A stretch of 12,333 nucleotides of DNA from Clostridiales bacterium UBA3758 (GCA_002371675.1 DFGE01000020.1:1-12333); one strand, 5' to 3'; shown: positions 6,454 through 12,333, numbered from the stretch's first letter. The notes: a model not told the origin generated them from the sequence alone. Numbers and translations: made by a program.

Positions 6454-7164
6454 ATGAAGATCCAATGGCTGGGGCACGCCTGCTTTGCCATCACCCACAA
6501 GGGCTATACGATCGTGATCGACCCCTACAACAGCGATTATACCGCGGGCTATCCGAAACTGCGCATCAAGGCGGACAAGCTGCTTGTCAGCCACGAGCAC
6601 TTCGGCCATAACTTCCGCGAGGGCGTCCTGCTCTCCGGGCGGCCGGAGTCTGACTGTCCGTTCACGATCACGGAGCTCACGGTGCCGCATGAATTCAAGA
6701 TGGGCAACTGGCGCGGCTTCTGCAAGATCCACATTCTGGAGGCGGACGGCTTCAAGCTCGTCCATATGGGCGACCTCGGCACGCAGCTCGACGGCGGGCA
6801 GATCTCCCGGCTCTTCGGCGCGGACGTGTGCATGATCTGCGCCGGCTCCGCCACGGCGCTGCCCTCCCAGGAGGCCAAGCGCGCAACCGACGAGATCATG
6901 GCGAAGGTCATCATCCCCATGCACTACCGCGACGGCAGCCGCGGCGCGCATCGGCTGGAGGGCGTGGAGGATTTCGCATACCACTTCGAGTCCCCGGAAT
7001 TTGTGCACCGCTATGAGACCGATACTTTTGAGGTCACGCACGACATGGAGCCGCAGCTTGCGATCCTCAAGTACCTCGGCCCCGATGCCTGGGGCGAGCT
7101 GCTGCAGACTGAGGAGGCCAAAGCGCCCGGTCTGCTGGGGAGACTCTTCGGGAAAAAGAAATAG
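6454..7164 (+). CDS. MBL-fold (UlaG-like) protein with an altered metal motif
   Basis: The protein has 236 residues. The start MKIQWLGHACFAI and IDPY (22-25) are typical of the UlaG / Lactamase_B_3 branch of the metallo-beta-lactamase fold. The metal motif reads SHEHFGHN: His47-x-His49-x-Gly51-His52, where the family normally has H-x-H-x-D-H, so the Asp is replaced by Gly. Further ligand candidates are present: His79 (VPHEF), Asp107 (HMGDLG) and His157 (IPMHYRD). This could mean one metal is lost or differently held, or that activity differs. The C-terminal ~30 residues are an extension ending in a basic tail (GRLFGKKK). The ATG follows GGAGGG-type SD at 6442-6447, 2 bases after the DUF4037 stop; third gene of the operon. 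Confidence 0.87.
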   Translation: MKIQWLGHACFAITHKGYTIVIDPYNSDYTAGYPKLRIKADKLLVSHEHFGHNFREGVLLSGRPESDCPFTITELTVPHEFKMGNWRGFCKIHILEADGFKLVHMGDLGTQLDGGQISRLFGADVCMICAGSATALPSQEAKRATDEIMAKVIIPMHYRDGSRGAHRLEGVEDFAYHFESPEFVHRYETDTFEVTHDMEPQLAILKYLGPDAWGELLQTEEAKAPGLLGRLFGKKK

Positions 7165-7182
7165 GTTTTTGCTTAAAGCGCT

Positions 7183-7393
7183 TGCCGGGGGCGGAGCCCC
7201 GGCAGACTGCAGCCAAACCAATGCGGCGATGGCTCGACTCGCATGGGGTGATAGTGAAGAGGGGATGGTAGTCCCCTCTTCACGTTCAATCTATGCAAAA
7301 ATGGGAACTTTTTCGGCAGTTCCCATTTTTGCTGCTCAAGCTGTCGACACTTTGTCGACAGCTTGCCGGGGGCGGTGTTCCGCCCCCGGCAAG
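7183..7393. repeat. Array of five consecutive hairpins in a convergent gap
   Basis: The stems are: (1) 7183-7190/7197-7204, 8 bp, GC-rich; (2) 7254-7265/7272-7283, 12 bp perfect, 6-base loop; (3) 7295-7309/7318-7332, 15 bp perfect; (4) 7337-7349/7353-7365, 13 bp perfect around CTT, with GTCGAC in both arms; (5) 7362-7375/7380-7393, 14 bp perfect around TGTT. Stems 4 and 5 share the bases 7362-7365, so they exclude each other at full length. Hairpins 1 and 5 begin with the same 15-mer, GCTTGCCGGGGGCGG (7180-7194 and 7361-7375). This fills the non-coding gap between the lactamase-fold gene (stop 7164) and the anti-sigma gene (stop 7420). Confidence 0.9.
7295..7332. terminator. Probable bidirectional intrinsic terminator (hairpin 3 of the array)
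   Basis: A perfect 15-bp inverted repeat with A5 in the left arm and T5 in the right arm around an 8-base loop. The core GGGAACT/AGTTCCC followed by ATTTTT makes a terminator-like structure on both strands, suiting the convergent operons that end here. The T-run is only five long and is part of the stem, so strength is uncertain. Confidence 0.65.
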
Positions 7394-7419
7394 TTCTTGC
7401 GTTATTGGTTTTTCCACTC

Positions 7420-8184
7420 TCATGGCTGAAGGATCGCGCCGAACTCCTCCTGCGTCGTGTCCGCGAGGGTCAGATTCCCGGTCTCGGGGTCGACCCAGTA
7501 GATCGCGCCGTCCAGACTGTAGACGCGGAACTCGTATCCGTCGGAAAGCAGCAGGCAGAAGGGGTCGAGCCGGGCGGTATCCATACGGCTGGGAACGCCC
7601 GCGAGCAGGGTTTTGAGCTCCTCCGCCGTATAGCGGCCCGTCAGCTCATATTCCTCGTCAAAGCCGCGCCGCTCCGTATCGGTCTGACTGCTCTGCGTAT
7701 TCTGCATACCGTAGGCCTGTGGGGGCAGCGCCATCTGCTCCTCCGGCGCGGGCTCCGGCGCAGCTTCCGCAGCTTCGGCCGGCGCCTCCATGGCCGCTTC
7801 CTCGTAAGCATTCCCGGAGGCGAGCATAGGCGCTGCGGAGCCCTTCGGGGCGAAGAGCAGCCGCCCCGCGCCGACGATCAGCACCAGGCAGGCAGCCGCG
7901 GCGAGGATCGGGAGGACGCGGTTCTTCTTTTTCGGCTTCTGCGGGATGGTCACGACAGGCGGCGCCTCTTCGCGCACGCGCGCCATGATCCTGTCCGTGA
8001 GATCCGCGGGCGGCTCCTCGGCCGCGTCGCGCAGACCGTCCCGCAGGGCGGCGAAGGCCTCATAGACCGCGCTGCATTCCGGGCAGGAATCCAGGTGGTC
8101 CGCCAGCTCCGCGCGCTCGCGCGCGGAGAGATCCCCGTCGAGCATCCGGCTGATCCGCTCCTGCATTTCATCACAGCTTCTCAT
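7420..8184 (-). CDS. Zinc-finger anti-sigma factor, membrane-bound
   Basis: The protein has 254 residues. The N-terminal ~45 residues form a zf-HC2/ZAS-type anti-sigma domain with Cys4 and the motif His30-x3-Cys34-x2-Cys37. A basic KPKKKNR segment precedes one transmembrane span at about 90-111, placing the N-terminus in the cytoplasm. Outside is a low-complexity Ala/Glu/Pro linker (about 124-155) and then a small domain of about 100 residues with no family I recognise, which may sense the signal. It should hold the upstream-encoded ECF sigma factor inactive. The ATG overlaps the sigma stop as ATGA and has AAGGAGG 9 bases upstream. Last gene of the leftward operon; the hairpin array follows its stop. 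Confidence 0.88.
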   Translation of the reverse strand: MRSCDEMQERISRMLDGDLSARERAELADHLDSCPECSAVYEAFAALRDGLRDAAEEPPADLTDRIMARVREEAPPVVTIPQKPKKKNRVLPILAAAACLVLIVGAGRLLFAPKGSAAPMLASGNAYEEAAMEAPAEAAEAAPEPAPEEQMALPPQAYGMQNTQSSQTDTERRGFDEEYELTGRYTAEELKTLLAGVPSRMDTARLDPFCLLLSDGYEFRVYSLDGAIYWVDPETGNLTLADTTQEEFGAILQP

Positions 8185-8801
8185 GGCTTTCCACCTCCTT
8201 CCACCGTTTTGGACGAAAGCGCGTCCGGGATGTTCCCATCCCGCAGCAAAAAGGCGCAGAGTTTTTTCCGCGCGCGGAAAATGCGGCTCTTGACCGTCCC
8301 GGGCTCGAGACTCAGCGTCTCGCCGATCTCCTCATAGCTCATCCCCTCGAGCTCGCGCAGGATCAGCACCTGCCGCCCCTCCGGGGAGAGCTCCCGCAGC
8401 CCGCGCCGCACGGCGTCCCGCGTGAGCTTTTGCGAGAGCAGCGCCTCCGGCGCAAGGCTCTCGTCCGGGATCTCCCACTCCGCGTCCTCCGCGTCCTCGT
8501 CCTCGCGCGTGAGGGAGAGCGCGTCCGTGTGCTTTCTGCGGCGCAGCGCGTCGATGCAGGCGTTGGAGGCGATGCGGCAGAGCCAGGTTGAAAAACGGCT
8601 CTCCCCGCGGAAGTCTCCCAGGCGCCGGTAGGCCGTGAGGAAGGTTTCCTGGGTCAGATCCTCCGCGTCCTCCCTGTTGCCGAGCAGACGCAGCGCGATG
8701 TTATAGACGGTTTTCTGATACGCCGCAACCAGCTCGGAGAAGGCCTCGCTGTCTCCCCGCAGCACACGGCGGATCACATCCTGTTCGCGTTCGGGTGTCA
8801 T
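8181..8801 (-). CDS. ECF (sigma-70 family) RNA polymerase sigma factor
   Basis: The protein has 206 residues. Region 2 covers about 22-90, with DAEDLTQETFLTAYRRL (45-61) and FSTWLCRIASNACID (70-84). Region 4 covers about 130-182, with SYEEIGETLSLEPGTVKSRI (155-174) as the helix-turn-helix. Region 3 is absent and replaced by an acidic linker (about 99-118), as expected for ECF factors of the RpoE/SigW type. The ribosome site GAGGTGA sits in the last codons of the dihydrouridine synthase gene, 4 bases before the ATG region, so translation depends on the upstream gene. I see no promoter of its own. Its target promoters cannot be derived here; it is paired with the next gene, its presumed anti-sigma factor. 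Confidence 0.94.
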   Translation of the reverse strand: MTPEREQDVIRRVLRGDSEAFSELVAAYQKTVYNIALRLLGNREDAEDLTQETFLTAYRRLGDFRGESRFSTWLCRIASNACIDALRRRKHTDALSLTREDEDAEDAEWEIPDESLAPEALLSQKLTRDAVRRGLRELSPEGRQVLILRELEGMSYEEIGETLSLEPGTVKSRIFRARKKLCAFLLRDGNIPDALSSKTVEGGGKP

Positions 8802-8805
8802 CGGA

Positions 8806-9777
8806 TCACCTCAAATCTCTTTTGATCTCCTTGACGATCTTCTCGATCTCTTCCAGGCTGTTCACCTGCACGAGCGCCTTGCGGTAGATCGCGGCATGCG
8901 GCACGCCGTGCAGATACCAGGGCAGATGGTGGCGCGCTTCGAGGCAGGCGTTGCGCTCGCCGGCGAAAGCCGCGAGCATGCGGATCTGCCCCACGGCGGC
9001 GTCCATCCGCTCCGAAAGCGGGGGCGGCGCGGGGATCTCCTCCCCGGCGACGGCGGCGTTGGCTTCGCGGAAGAGCCAGGGATCTCCGAAGCAGCCGCGG
9101 CCGATCATGCAGAGGTCCGCGCCGGTATAGCGCAGGATATGGGCGGCGTCCTCGCCGCTGAAGATATCGCCGTTGGCCGTGACGGGGATCGAAACCGCGC
9201 GTTTGACGTCCCGGATGATATCCCAGTCCGCTTTGCCGGCGTACATCTGCACGCGCGTCCTGCCGTGCACGGTGATGGCGGCCGCTCCCGCCTGCTCGGC
9301 GACGCGGGCGAATTCCACCGCGTTGACGCTGCCGCCGTCCCAGCCCTTGCGGAATTTCACCGTGACAGGCGCGGAGACAGCCCTCGACACCGCCTCGATG
9401 ATCCGCCCGGCGAGCTCCGGGTCCTTCATGAGCGCGGAGCCGTCCCCGGATTTCACGATCTTGCCGACGGGGCAGCCCATGTTGATATCCAGGATCTGCG
9501 CGCCGGAGAGCTCCAGCGCCATGCCCGCCGCCTCCGCCATGACCTCCGGCTCGTGCCCGAAGATCTGCGCGGCGAAGGGCGTTTCATTCTCCGCCGGATG
9601 CAGGAGAGCCCTGGTCTTCTCGTCGCGGTAGACAAGTGCCTTGGCCGAGACCATCTCGGTCGTAGTCAGCGACGCGCCGTTTGCCCGGCAGAGCGAGCGG
9701 AAGGCAAAATCCGTCACCCCCGCCATGGGCGCCAGTGTGACGCGCCCGGCGAGCTCAACGTTTCCGATCTTTACCAT
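8806..9777 (-). CDS. dusB: tRNA-dihydrouridine synthase, DusB type
   Basis: The protein has 323 residues, the normal length. It reduces specific uridines of tRNA to dihydrouridine with FMN and NAD(P)H. Visible motifs: APMAGVTDFAFR (16-27), NMGCPVGKIVKSGDGSALM (99-117) with the catalytic Cys102, Lys141 in VKFRKGWD, ITVHGRTR (168-175) and ANGDIFSGEDA for the phosphate-binding part. The ATG at 9777 overlaps the stop of the exonuclease gene by 7 bases, and only a weak GGGG lies upstream, so re-initiation is likely. A longer frame reaching 9930 is mere overlap with the exonuclease. The DusB assignment over other Dus types rests on the N-terminus and general pattern. Confidence 0.93.
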   Translation of the reverse strand: MVKIGNVELAGRVTLAPMAGVTDFAFRSLCRANGASLTTTEMVSAKALVYRDEKTRALLHPAENETPFAAQIFGHEPEVMAEAAGMALELSGAQILDINMGCPVGKIVKSGDGSALMKDPELAGRIIEAVSRAVSAPVTVKFRKGWDGGSVNAVEFARVAEQAGAAAITVHGRTRVQMYAGKADWDIIRDVKRAVSIPVTANGDIFSGEDAAHILRYTGADLCMIGRGCFGDPWLFREANAAVAGEEIPAPPPLSERMDAAVGQIRMLAAFAGERNACLEARHHLPWYLHGVPHAAIYRKALVQVNSLEEIEKIVKEIKRDLR

Positions 9778-10526
9778 TTCAGCGTGAGCCCCACGGGGCA
9801 GTGATCGCTGCCCTCGATCTCGGGCAGGATGAACGCGTCCTCGACCTTGTCGCGCAGGCGATCGGAGATCACGAAATAGTCGATACGCCAGCCGACGTTC
9901 CGCGCCCTGGCCGCCGCGCGGTAACTCCACCAGGAGTAGGCGTCGGTTTTGTCGGGATAGAGCAGGCGGAAGCTGTCGGTAAAGCCGGCGGCGAGCAGCT
10001 CGCTGAATTTGCCGCGCTCCTCGTCGGAAAAGCCGGCGTTGCCCACGTTCTGTTTGGGGTTCTTGAGATCGATCTCCTCATGGGCTACGTTCATATCCCC
10101 GCAGACGATAACGGGCTTCTCTTTATCAAGTTCGCAGAGGTAAGCGCGGAAAGCGTCCTCCCAGCGCATGCGGTAGTCGATGCGCTTGAGGCCGTCCTGC
10201 GCGTTCGGGGTATAGACGCAGACGAGGAAAAAGTCCTCATACTCGAGCGTCACCACTCGTCCCTCCGTGTCATGCTCGGGGATGTCGAGGTTATAGCGCA
10301 CGGAGAGCGGCGTATGGCGCGTGAAGATCGCGGTACCGGAATAGCCCTTCTTCTCGGCATAGCACCAGTAGCTCTCGTAGCCGGGGAAGCTCAGCTCGAT
10401 CTGCCCCTCCTGCAGCTTGGTCTCCTGCAGGCAGACGAAGTCCGCGTCAAAAGAGCGGAAAGCCTCCTCGAAGCCCTTTTTGACGGCCGCACGCAGGCCG
10501 TTGACGTTCCAGCTTATGTATTTCAT
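9771..10526 (-). CDS. xth: Exodeoxyribonuclease III / AP endonuclease
   Basis: The protein has 251 residues. It belongs to the ExoIII/ExoA family, which cuts DNA at abasic sites and removes 3' blocks in base-excision repair. All catalytic residues of the fold are present: Asn7 (SWNVNGLR), Glu35 (LQETKLQ), Tyr105, Asp144 and Asn146 (GDMNVAHEEID), Asp216 (GWRIDYF), Asp241 and His242 (GSDHCPV). The start follows AGGAGGG at 5 bases spacing and overlaps the stop of the trmB fusion as ATGA. It is the second gene of the leftward operon. The gene is also called exoA in Bacillus. Confidence 0.96.
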   Translation of the reverse strand: MKYISWNVNGLRAAVKKGFEEAFRSFDADFVCLQETKLQEGQIELSFPGYESYWCYAEKKGYSGTAIFTRHTPLSVRYNLDIPEHDTEGRVVTLEYEDFFLVCVYTPNAQDGLKRIDYRMRWEDAFRAYLCELDKEKPVIVCGDMNVAHEEIDLKNPKQNVGNAGFSDEERGKFSELLAAGFTDSFRLLYPDKTDAYSWWSYRAAARARNVGWRIDYFVISDRLRDKVEDAFILPEIEGSDHCPVGLTLKW

Positions 10527-11749
10527 CGAATTCCCTCCTGTCGGGCGCGAAAATCCGCCCGTGTAAGGCGGTAGTAGCGGCGGCTCTCATCCTCGCGCAC
10601 GAGGCGGAAGCCGAGTTTTTTCAGCATACGCTGGCTGCGGGTGTTGGCAGAGAGCGTATCCGCCTCGATCTGCTCCAGGCCCAGCTCAGCAAAGCCCTTC
10701 TCCAGCATAAGCCGCAGTCCGGCGGTGCCGTAGCCTCGGTTGCGGCAGGCGTCGTTCTTCAGGCAGATCTCTGCCTCCGCGGTTTTCGCCTCGCGGTCGA
10801 TGCGCTTGAGGCCCAGATCGCCGATCACCTCTCCGTCGAGCAGCAGGGCAAACTGCCTGCGCTTCGGGTCGGCGCGGCGCGCCGCGCAGAAGGCCTCTAC
10901 GCGCTGCGCATCGTAGACAAAGGGAGTGAAATCCTCGGGGCGCTCGAACAGCTCCGGCGCCTGCTTCAGCTCCCGGAAGAAGGCGTGGGAGAGGGCGGGC
11001 GTGCTCTCGGTAAGCCTGAGTCCCTCCGAAGAAGGCAGCTTCCTTCCCCGTGCGTCCGCGAGGGCTGCGTTGCGCAGGCGGGGCAGCTCCCCATCGGCCG
11101 TCGTGCGGGTCGCCTCCGTGCGCGCCGCGACGAGGCGATTGATCTTCAGCCCCTCCGCCACGAACTTTTCCTCGTAATCCGTCATCACGCCGACTGTGCC
11201 CGCACCGTGCAGGTCGTTCTTCACTTCATCAAGCTCCCAGCCCTCGGCCTCAAACTGTTCGAGCGACCAGTTGAAGAGCGGGGTGTTGTCGGTCTTGAAA
11301 TGGATCTCGCCCCCGAGAGGCAGTGCGTCCGCGTAGCGGCGGAGGAAATTCGGCGCGGTGAGGCGGAATTTGGCGTCCCGGCTCTTGGGCCAGGGGTCGC
11401 TGAAATTGAGGTAGATGCGGCCGAGCTCGCCCGGCGCGAAGAGCTCCGGGAGACGGGCGGCGTCAAAGTCCAGAAAGCGCACGTTCTCCACGCCCTCGCG
11501 CTGCGCGCGCTCCATGGCGAGGATCATCGCGTCCGGCACCTTCTCGATGGCCACGAACAGCGCATCCGGGTTTTGCTTCGCGGTCTCCACCGTGAATCGG
11601 CCCTTGCCGCAGCCGATCTCCAGCCAGACCCTGTCGTACCCCGGGAAGTCCTGCAGCCAGCGGCCGCGGTGCTCCGCCCCGTTCTCGATCAATACCGCGG
11701 CACAGGCCTCCATCCGCGGGAGGAGGTTGTGACGTTTTCTCATTCTCAT
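10523..11749 (-). CDS. trmB: TrmB tRNA (m7G46) methyltransferase fused to a GNAT acetyltransferase
   Basis: The protein has 408 residues, about twice the usual TrmB length of 210-230. Residues 1-205 are TrmB: start MRMRKR, SAM-binding EIGCGKGRF (44-52), FSDPWPKSRDAKFRL (116-130) and the TDYEEKF substrate-binding motif (190-196). This part methylates G46 in the variable loop of tRNA. A basic linker (about 208-240) leads to a GNAT domain (about 244-400) of the RimJ/RimL-like type: FALLLDGEVIGDLGL (300-314), acetyl-CoA loop RNRGYGTAGLRLML (336-349), and NTRSQRMLKKLGF (369-381). Its acceptor is unknown. There is no internal stop and no ribosome site at the junction, so it reads as one polypeptide. 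The first of two nearby ATGs has GGAG at 9 bases. First gene of the five-gene leftward operon. Confidence 0.93.
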   Translation of the reverse strand: MRMRKRHNLLPRMEACAAVLIENGAEHRGRWLQDFPGYDRVWLEIGCGKGRFTVETAKQNPDALFVAIEKVPDAMILAMERAQREGVENVRFLDFDAARLPELFAPGELGRIYLNFSDPWPKSRDAKFRLTAPNFLRRYADALPLGGEIHFKTDNTPLFNWSLEQFEAEGWELDEVKNDLHGAGTVGVMTDYEEKFVAEGLKINRLVAARTEATRTTADGELPRLRNAALADARGRKLPSSEGLRLTESTPALSHAFFRELKQAPELFERPEDFTPFVYDAQRVEAFCAARRADPKRRQFALLLDGEVIGDLGLKRIDREAKTAEAEICLKNDACRNRGYGTAGLRLMLEKGFAELGLEQIEADTLSANTRSQRMLKKLGFRLVREDESRRYYRLTRADFRARQEGIR

Positions 11750-11768
11750 CGTATCACACTCCGTGAAC

Positions 11769-11793
11769 GCGGCCGATCCCTATCTCCGGCCGC
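11769..11793 (-). repeat. Hairpin in the trmB-GNAT leader
   Basis: GCGGCCG (11769-11775) pairs perfectly with CGGCCGC (11787-11793) around an 11-base loop. It lies between the promoter and the ribosome site, ending about 20 bases upstream of the ATG, so it could affect message stability or translation. It lacks a T-run on the reverse strand, so it is not a terminator for this operon. Confidence 0.5.
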
Positions 11794-11811
11794 TTTTGCT
11801 GTTATTGTATT

Positions 11812-11840
11812 ATTTTAACACAGCCCGCAGGAAACATCAA
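11812..11840 (-). promoter_or_regulatory. Sigma-A type promoter of the trmB-xth-dusB-sigma-anti-sigma operon
   Basis: On the reverse strand: -35 TTGATG (11840-11835), a 17-base spacer, and -10 TAAAAT (11817-11812). Predicted start is near 11805, giving a leader of about 56 bases. It is the only good promoter I found upstream of the five genes. Confidence 0.68.
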
Positions 11841-11906
11841 GGAATGCTTGCTTTCCCACGCTTCGGCAGATCCGGCGCATTCTCTGTCTGCCCGCCGAAA
11901 AAGAAA

Positions 11907-11935
11907 TTGAAGTTCGCCGCGCGCTGTTATATAAT
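11907..11935 (+). promoter_or_regulatory. Strong sigma-A type promoter reading into the IS200 edge
   Basis: TTGAAG (11907-11912), a 17-base spacer, and a perfect TATAAT (11930-11935). The start is expected near 11942. No protein gene lies downstream on this strand; the next structure is a chain of hairpins ending in a terminator at 12091-12118. Confidence 0.75.
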
Positions 11936-11941
11936 GGATTT

Positions 11942-12118
11942 ACGCAAGCCGACCCGATAATGATTATAGGATGGCGAAAAGCCAAAATCAAAACCAGCAC
12001 TGAAGTGGTGGTTTGCATGAGCCCTAGAAGGGCAAAGTACAGGCAGAACCCCTCAAGGGGCATTGAAGTTTGGCTTACGCATTACCTTTACAGGCCTCCG
12101 CTAAAGCGGCCTGTTTTT
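11942..12118 (+). ncRNA. Candidate structured non-coding RNA (~177 nt) next to tnpA
   Basis: The stretch is bounded by a near-consensus promoter and an intrinsic terminator, and has no convincing ORF. Potential stems in order: TGGC/GCCA (11972-11975/11981-11984); AAACCAGCAC with GTGGTGGTTT (11991-12000/12005-12014, 10 positions, one mismatch, TGAA loop); GCCCT/AGGGC (12021-12025/12029-12033, AGA loop); CCCC/GGGG (12049-12052/12057-12060, TCAA loop); and the terminator stem. The TCAA loop is complementary to TTGA at 12063-12066, a possible pseudoknot. AAGCC (11946-11950) can pair with GGCTT (12072-12076) to close the whole. Part of this region is probably also the DNA end of the IS200-type element, whose ends form hairpins as single strands. 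I do not recognise an RNA family. Confidence 0.5.
12091..12118 (+). terminator. Intrinsic terminator of the candidate RNA
   Basis: CAGGCC (12091-12096) pairs with GGCCTG (12108-12113), and five T follow (12114-12118). An alternative fold pairs CCGC with GCGG inside. The T-run is on the forward strand only, so it serves rightward transcription and ends 4 bases before the tnpA stop codon. Confidence 0.8.
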
Positions 12119-12122
12119 ATGC

Positions 12123-12333
12123 CTACTTATTCTTGCGACCCGTAAACGGGTCCACAAATTCTTTCATTGTAACTTGATCCATCATTTCATCTTCCTGCAT
12201 TTGATTGCGGATATACTCTGCTATCATTTTCTCGTTCTTCCCTTCTGTATCCACATAATATCCCCTGCACCAGAAATGACGGCTTCCGTATTTGTATTTC
12301 AGATTCGCATGCCGGTCAAAAATCATCAGTGTG
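12123..12333 (-). CDS. tnpA: IS200-type transposase TnpA (Y1 family), C-terminal part only
   Basis: About 70 C-terminal residues are visible; the frame is open to the window edge, so the N-terminus, including the HUH motif, is outside. The sequence LMIFDRHANLKYKYGSRHFW, then CRGYYVDTEGKNEKMIAEYI and the ending VDPFTGRKNK, is characteristic of the TnpA of IS200 elements, including the Y-V-D-T and A-E-Y-I segments around the catalytic Tyr. TnpA cuts and rejoins single-stranded DNA at hairpin-bearing ends. Its base composition is clearly less GC-rich than the chromosomal genes to the left, as expected for an acquired element. Whether it is intact cannot be seen. Confidence 0.92.
   Translation of the reverse strand, partial: TLMIFDRHANLKYKYGSRHFWCRGYYVDTEGKNEKMIAEYIRNQMQEDEMMDQVTMKEFVDPFTGRKNK

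Larger units (their letters stand above)
11990..12333 (-). mobile_element. IS200/IS605-group insertion sequence, 3' (right-end) portion
   Basis: It is defined by the partial tnpA and the palindromes beyond its stop codon (GCCCT/AGGGC and CCCC/GGGG stems and the 10-position stem at 11991-12014), which suit the subterminal hairpins of this group. Such elements have no terminal inverted repeats and make no target duplication, so the exact left limit cannot be set from one end; 11990 is an estimate. No tnpB is visible in the window. Confidence 0.6.

Noticed and set aside
7205..7253. Possible tRNA or small ORF in the stretch between hairpins 1 and 2.
   Set aside because: No cloverleaf can be drawn and no start with a ribosome site is present; I see nothing identifiable in it.
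7183..7393. CRISPR array as an explanation for the repeated hairpins.
   Set aside because: The hairpins differ from each other, only one 15-mer is repeated twice, spacing is irregular and there are no cas genes.
9778..9930. N-terminal extension of the dihydrouridine synthase to 9930.
   Set aside because: The extra 51 residues are arginine-rich antiframe-like sequence within the exonuclease gene; the Dus family starts at MVKIGNVEL (9777).
11815..12145. Short open frames on both strands in the gap before tnpA (11815-12063 reverse, 11960-12145 forward).
   Set aside because: No ribosome site or recognisable protein; they run across promoters and hairpins and are better explained by a non-coding RNA and element end.

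Overview
The window looks like a piece of a GC-rich, low-GC-branch (Firmicutes/Clostridia) chromosome, most likely from an anaerobic gut member of the Oscillospiraceae/Ruminococcaceae. Reasons: AGGAGG-type ribosome sites, sigma-A type promoters with 17-base spacers, a GPH-family symporter, an ECF sigma/anti-sigma pair of Bacillota type, an acetyl-CoA-synthase-like domain protein and an IS200-type transposase. This placement is inference, since there is no rRNA or other marker gene. Most of the window is dense, high-GC coding sequence; the last ~450 bases are visibly AT-richer and carry the mobile element.

Layout. 1-22 is the tail of a gene that starts outside the window. 139-306 and 310-1041 (+) encode a 55-residue single-span membrane peptide and a 243-residue stand-alone relative of the central part of the acetyl-CoA synthase (ACS) subunit; they lie in one reading frame, separated by one stop codon and one further codon. 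A bidirectional terminator (1055-1088) separates them from the convergent GPH symporter (1114-2520, -) and a YyaL/DUF255 thioredoxin-fold protein (2614-4614, -). Two promoters at 4632-4712 face each other and drive the YyaL gene leftwards and a three-gene operon rightwards: a TPR-like protein (4726-5541), a DUF4037 nucleotidyltransferase-like protein (5528-6451) and a metallo-beta-lactamase-fold protein (6454-7164).

The convergent gap 7165-7419 holds five strong hairpins, four of them perfect with 12- to 15-bp stems. The other side of the gap is the end of a five-gene leftward operon read from a promoter at 11812-11840: trmB fused to a GNAT domain, exodeoxyribonuclease III, tRNA-dihydrouridine synthase, an ECF sigma factor and its zinc-finger anti-sigma factor. 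Each junction overlaps by 4 to 7 bases or is 4 bases apart, so the regulators appear to be co-expressed and translationally coupled with tRNA-modification and DNA-repair enzymes.

The right end has a near-consensus promoter (11907-11935) reading rightwards into a ~177-base stretch with at least five potential stems and an intrinsic terminator (12091-12118). This candidate non-coding RNA stops 4 bases before the stop codon of a convergent IS200-type tnpA, whose beginning lies outside the window.

The most interesting items are the stand-alone ACS-like domain with a Cys-to-His change at the last ligand of the metal-cluster motif, the structured RNA at the IS200 edge, the TrmB-GNAT fusion, the hairpin array, and the three-gene operon whose lactamase-fold protein lacks the usual motif aspartate.
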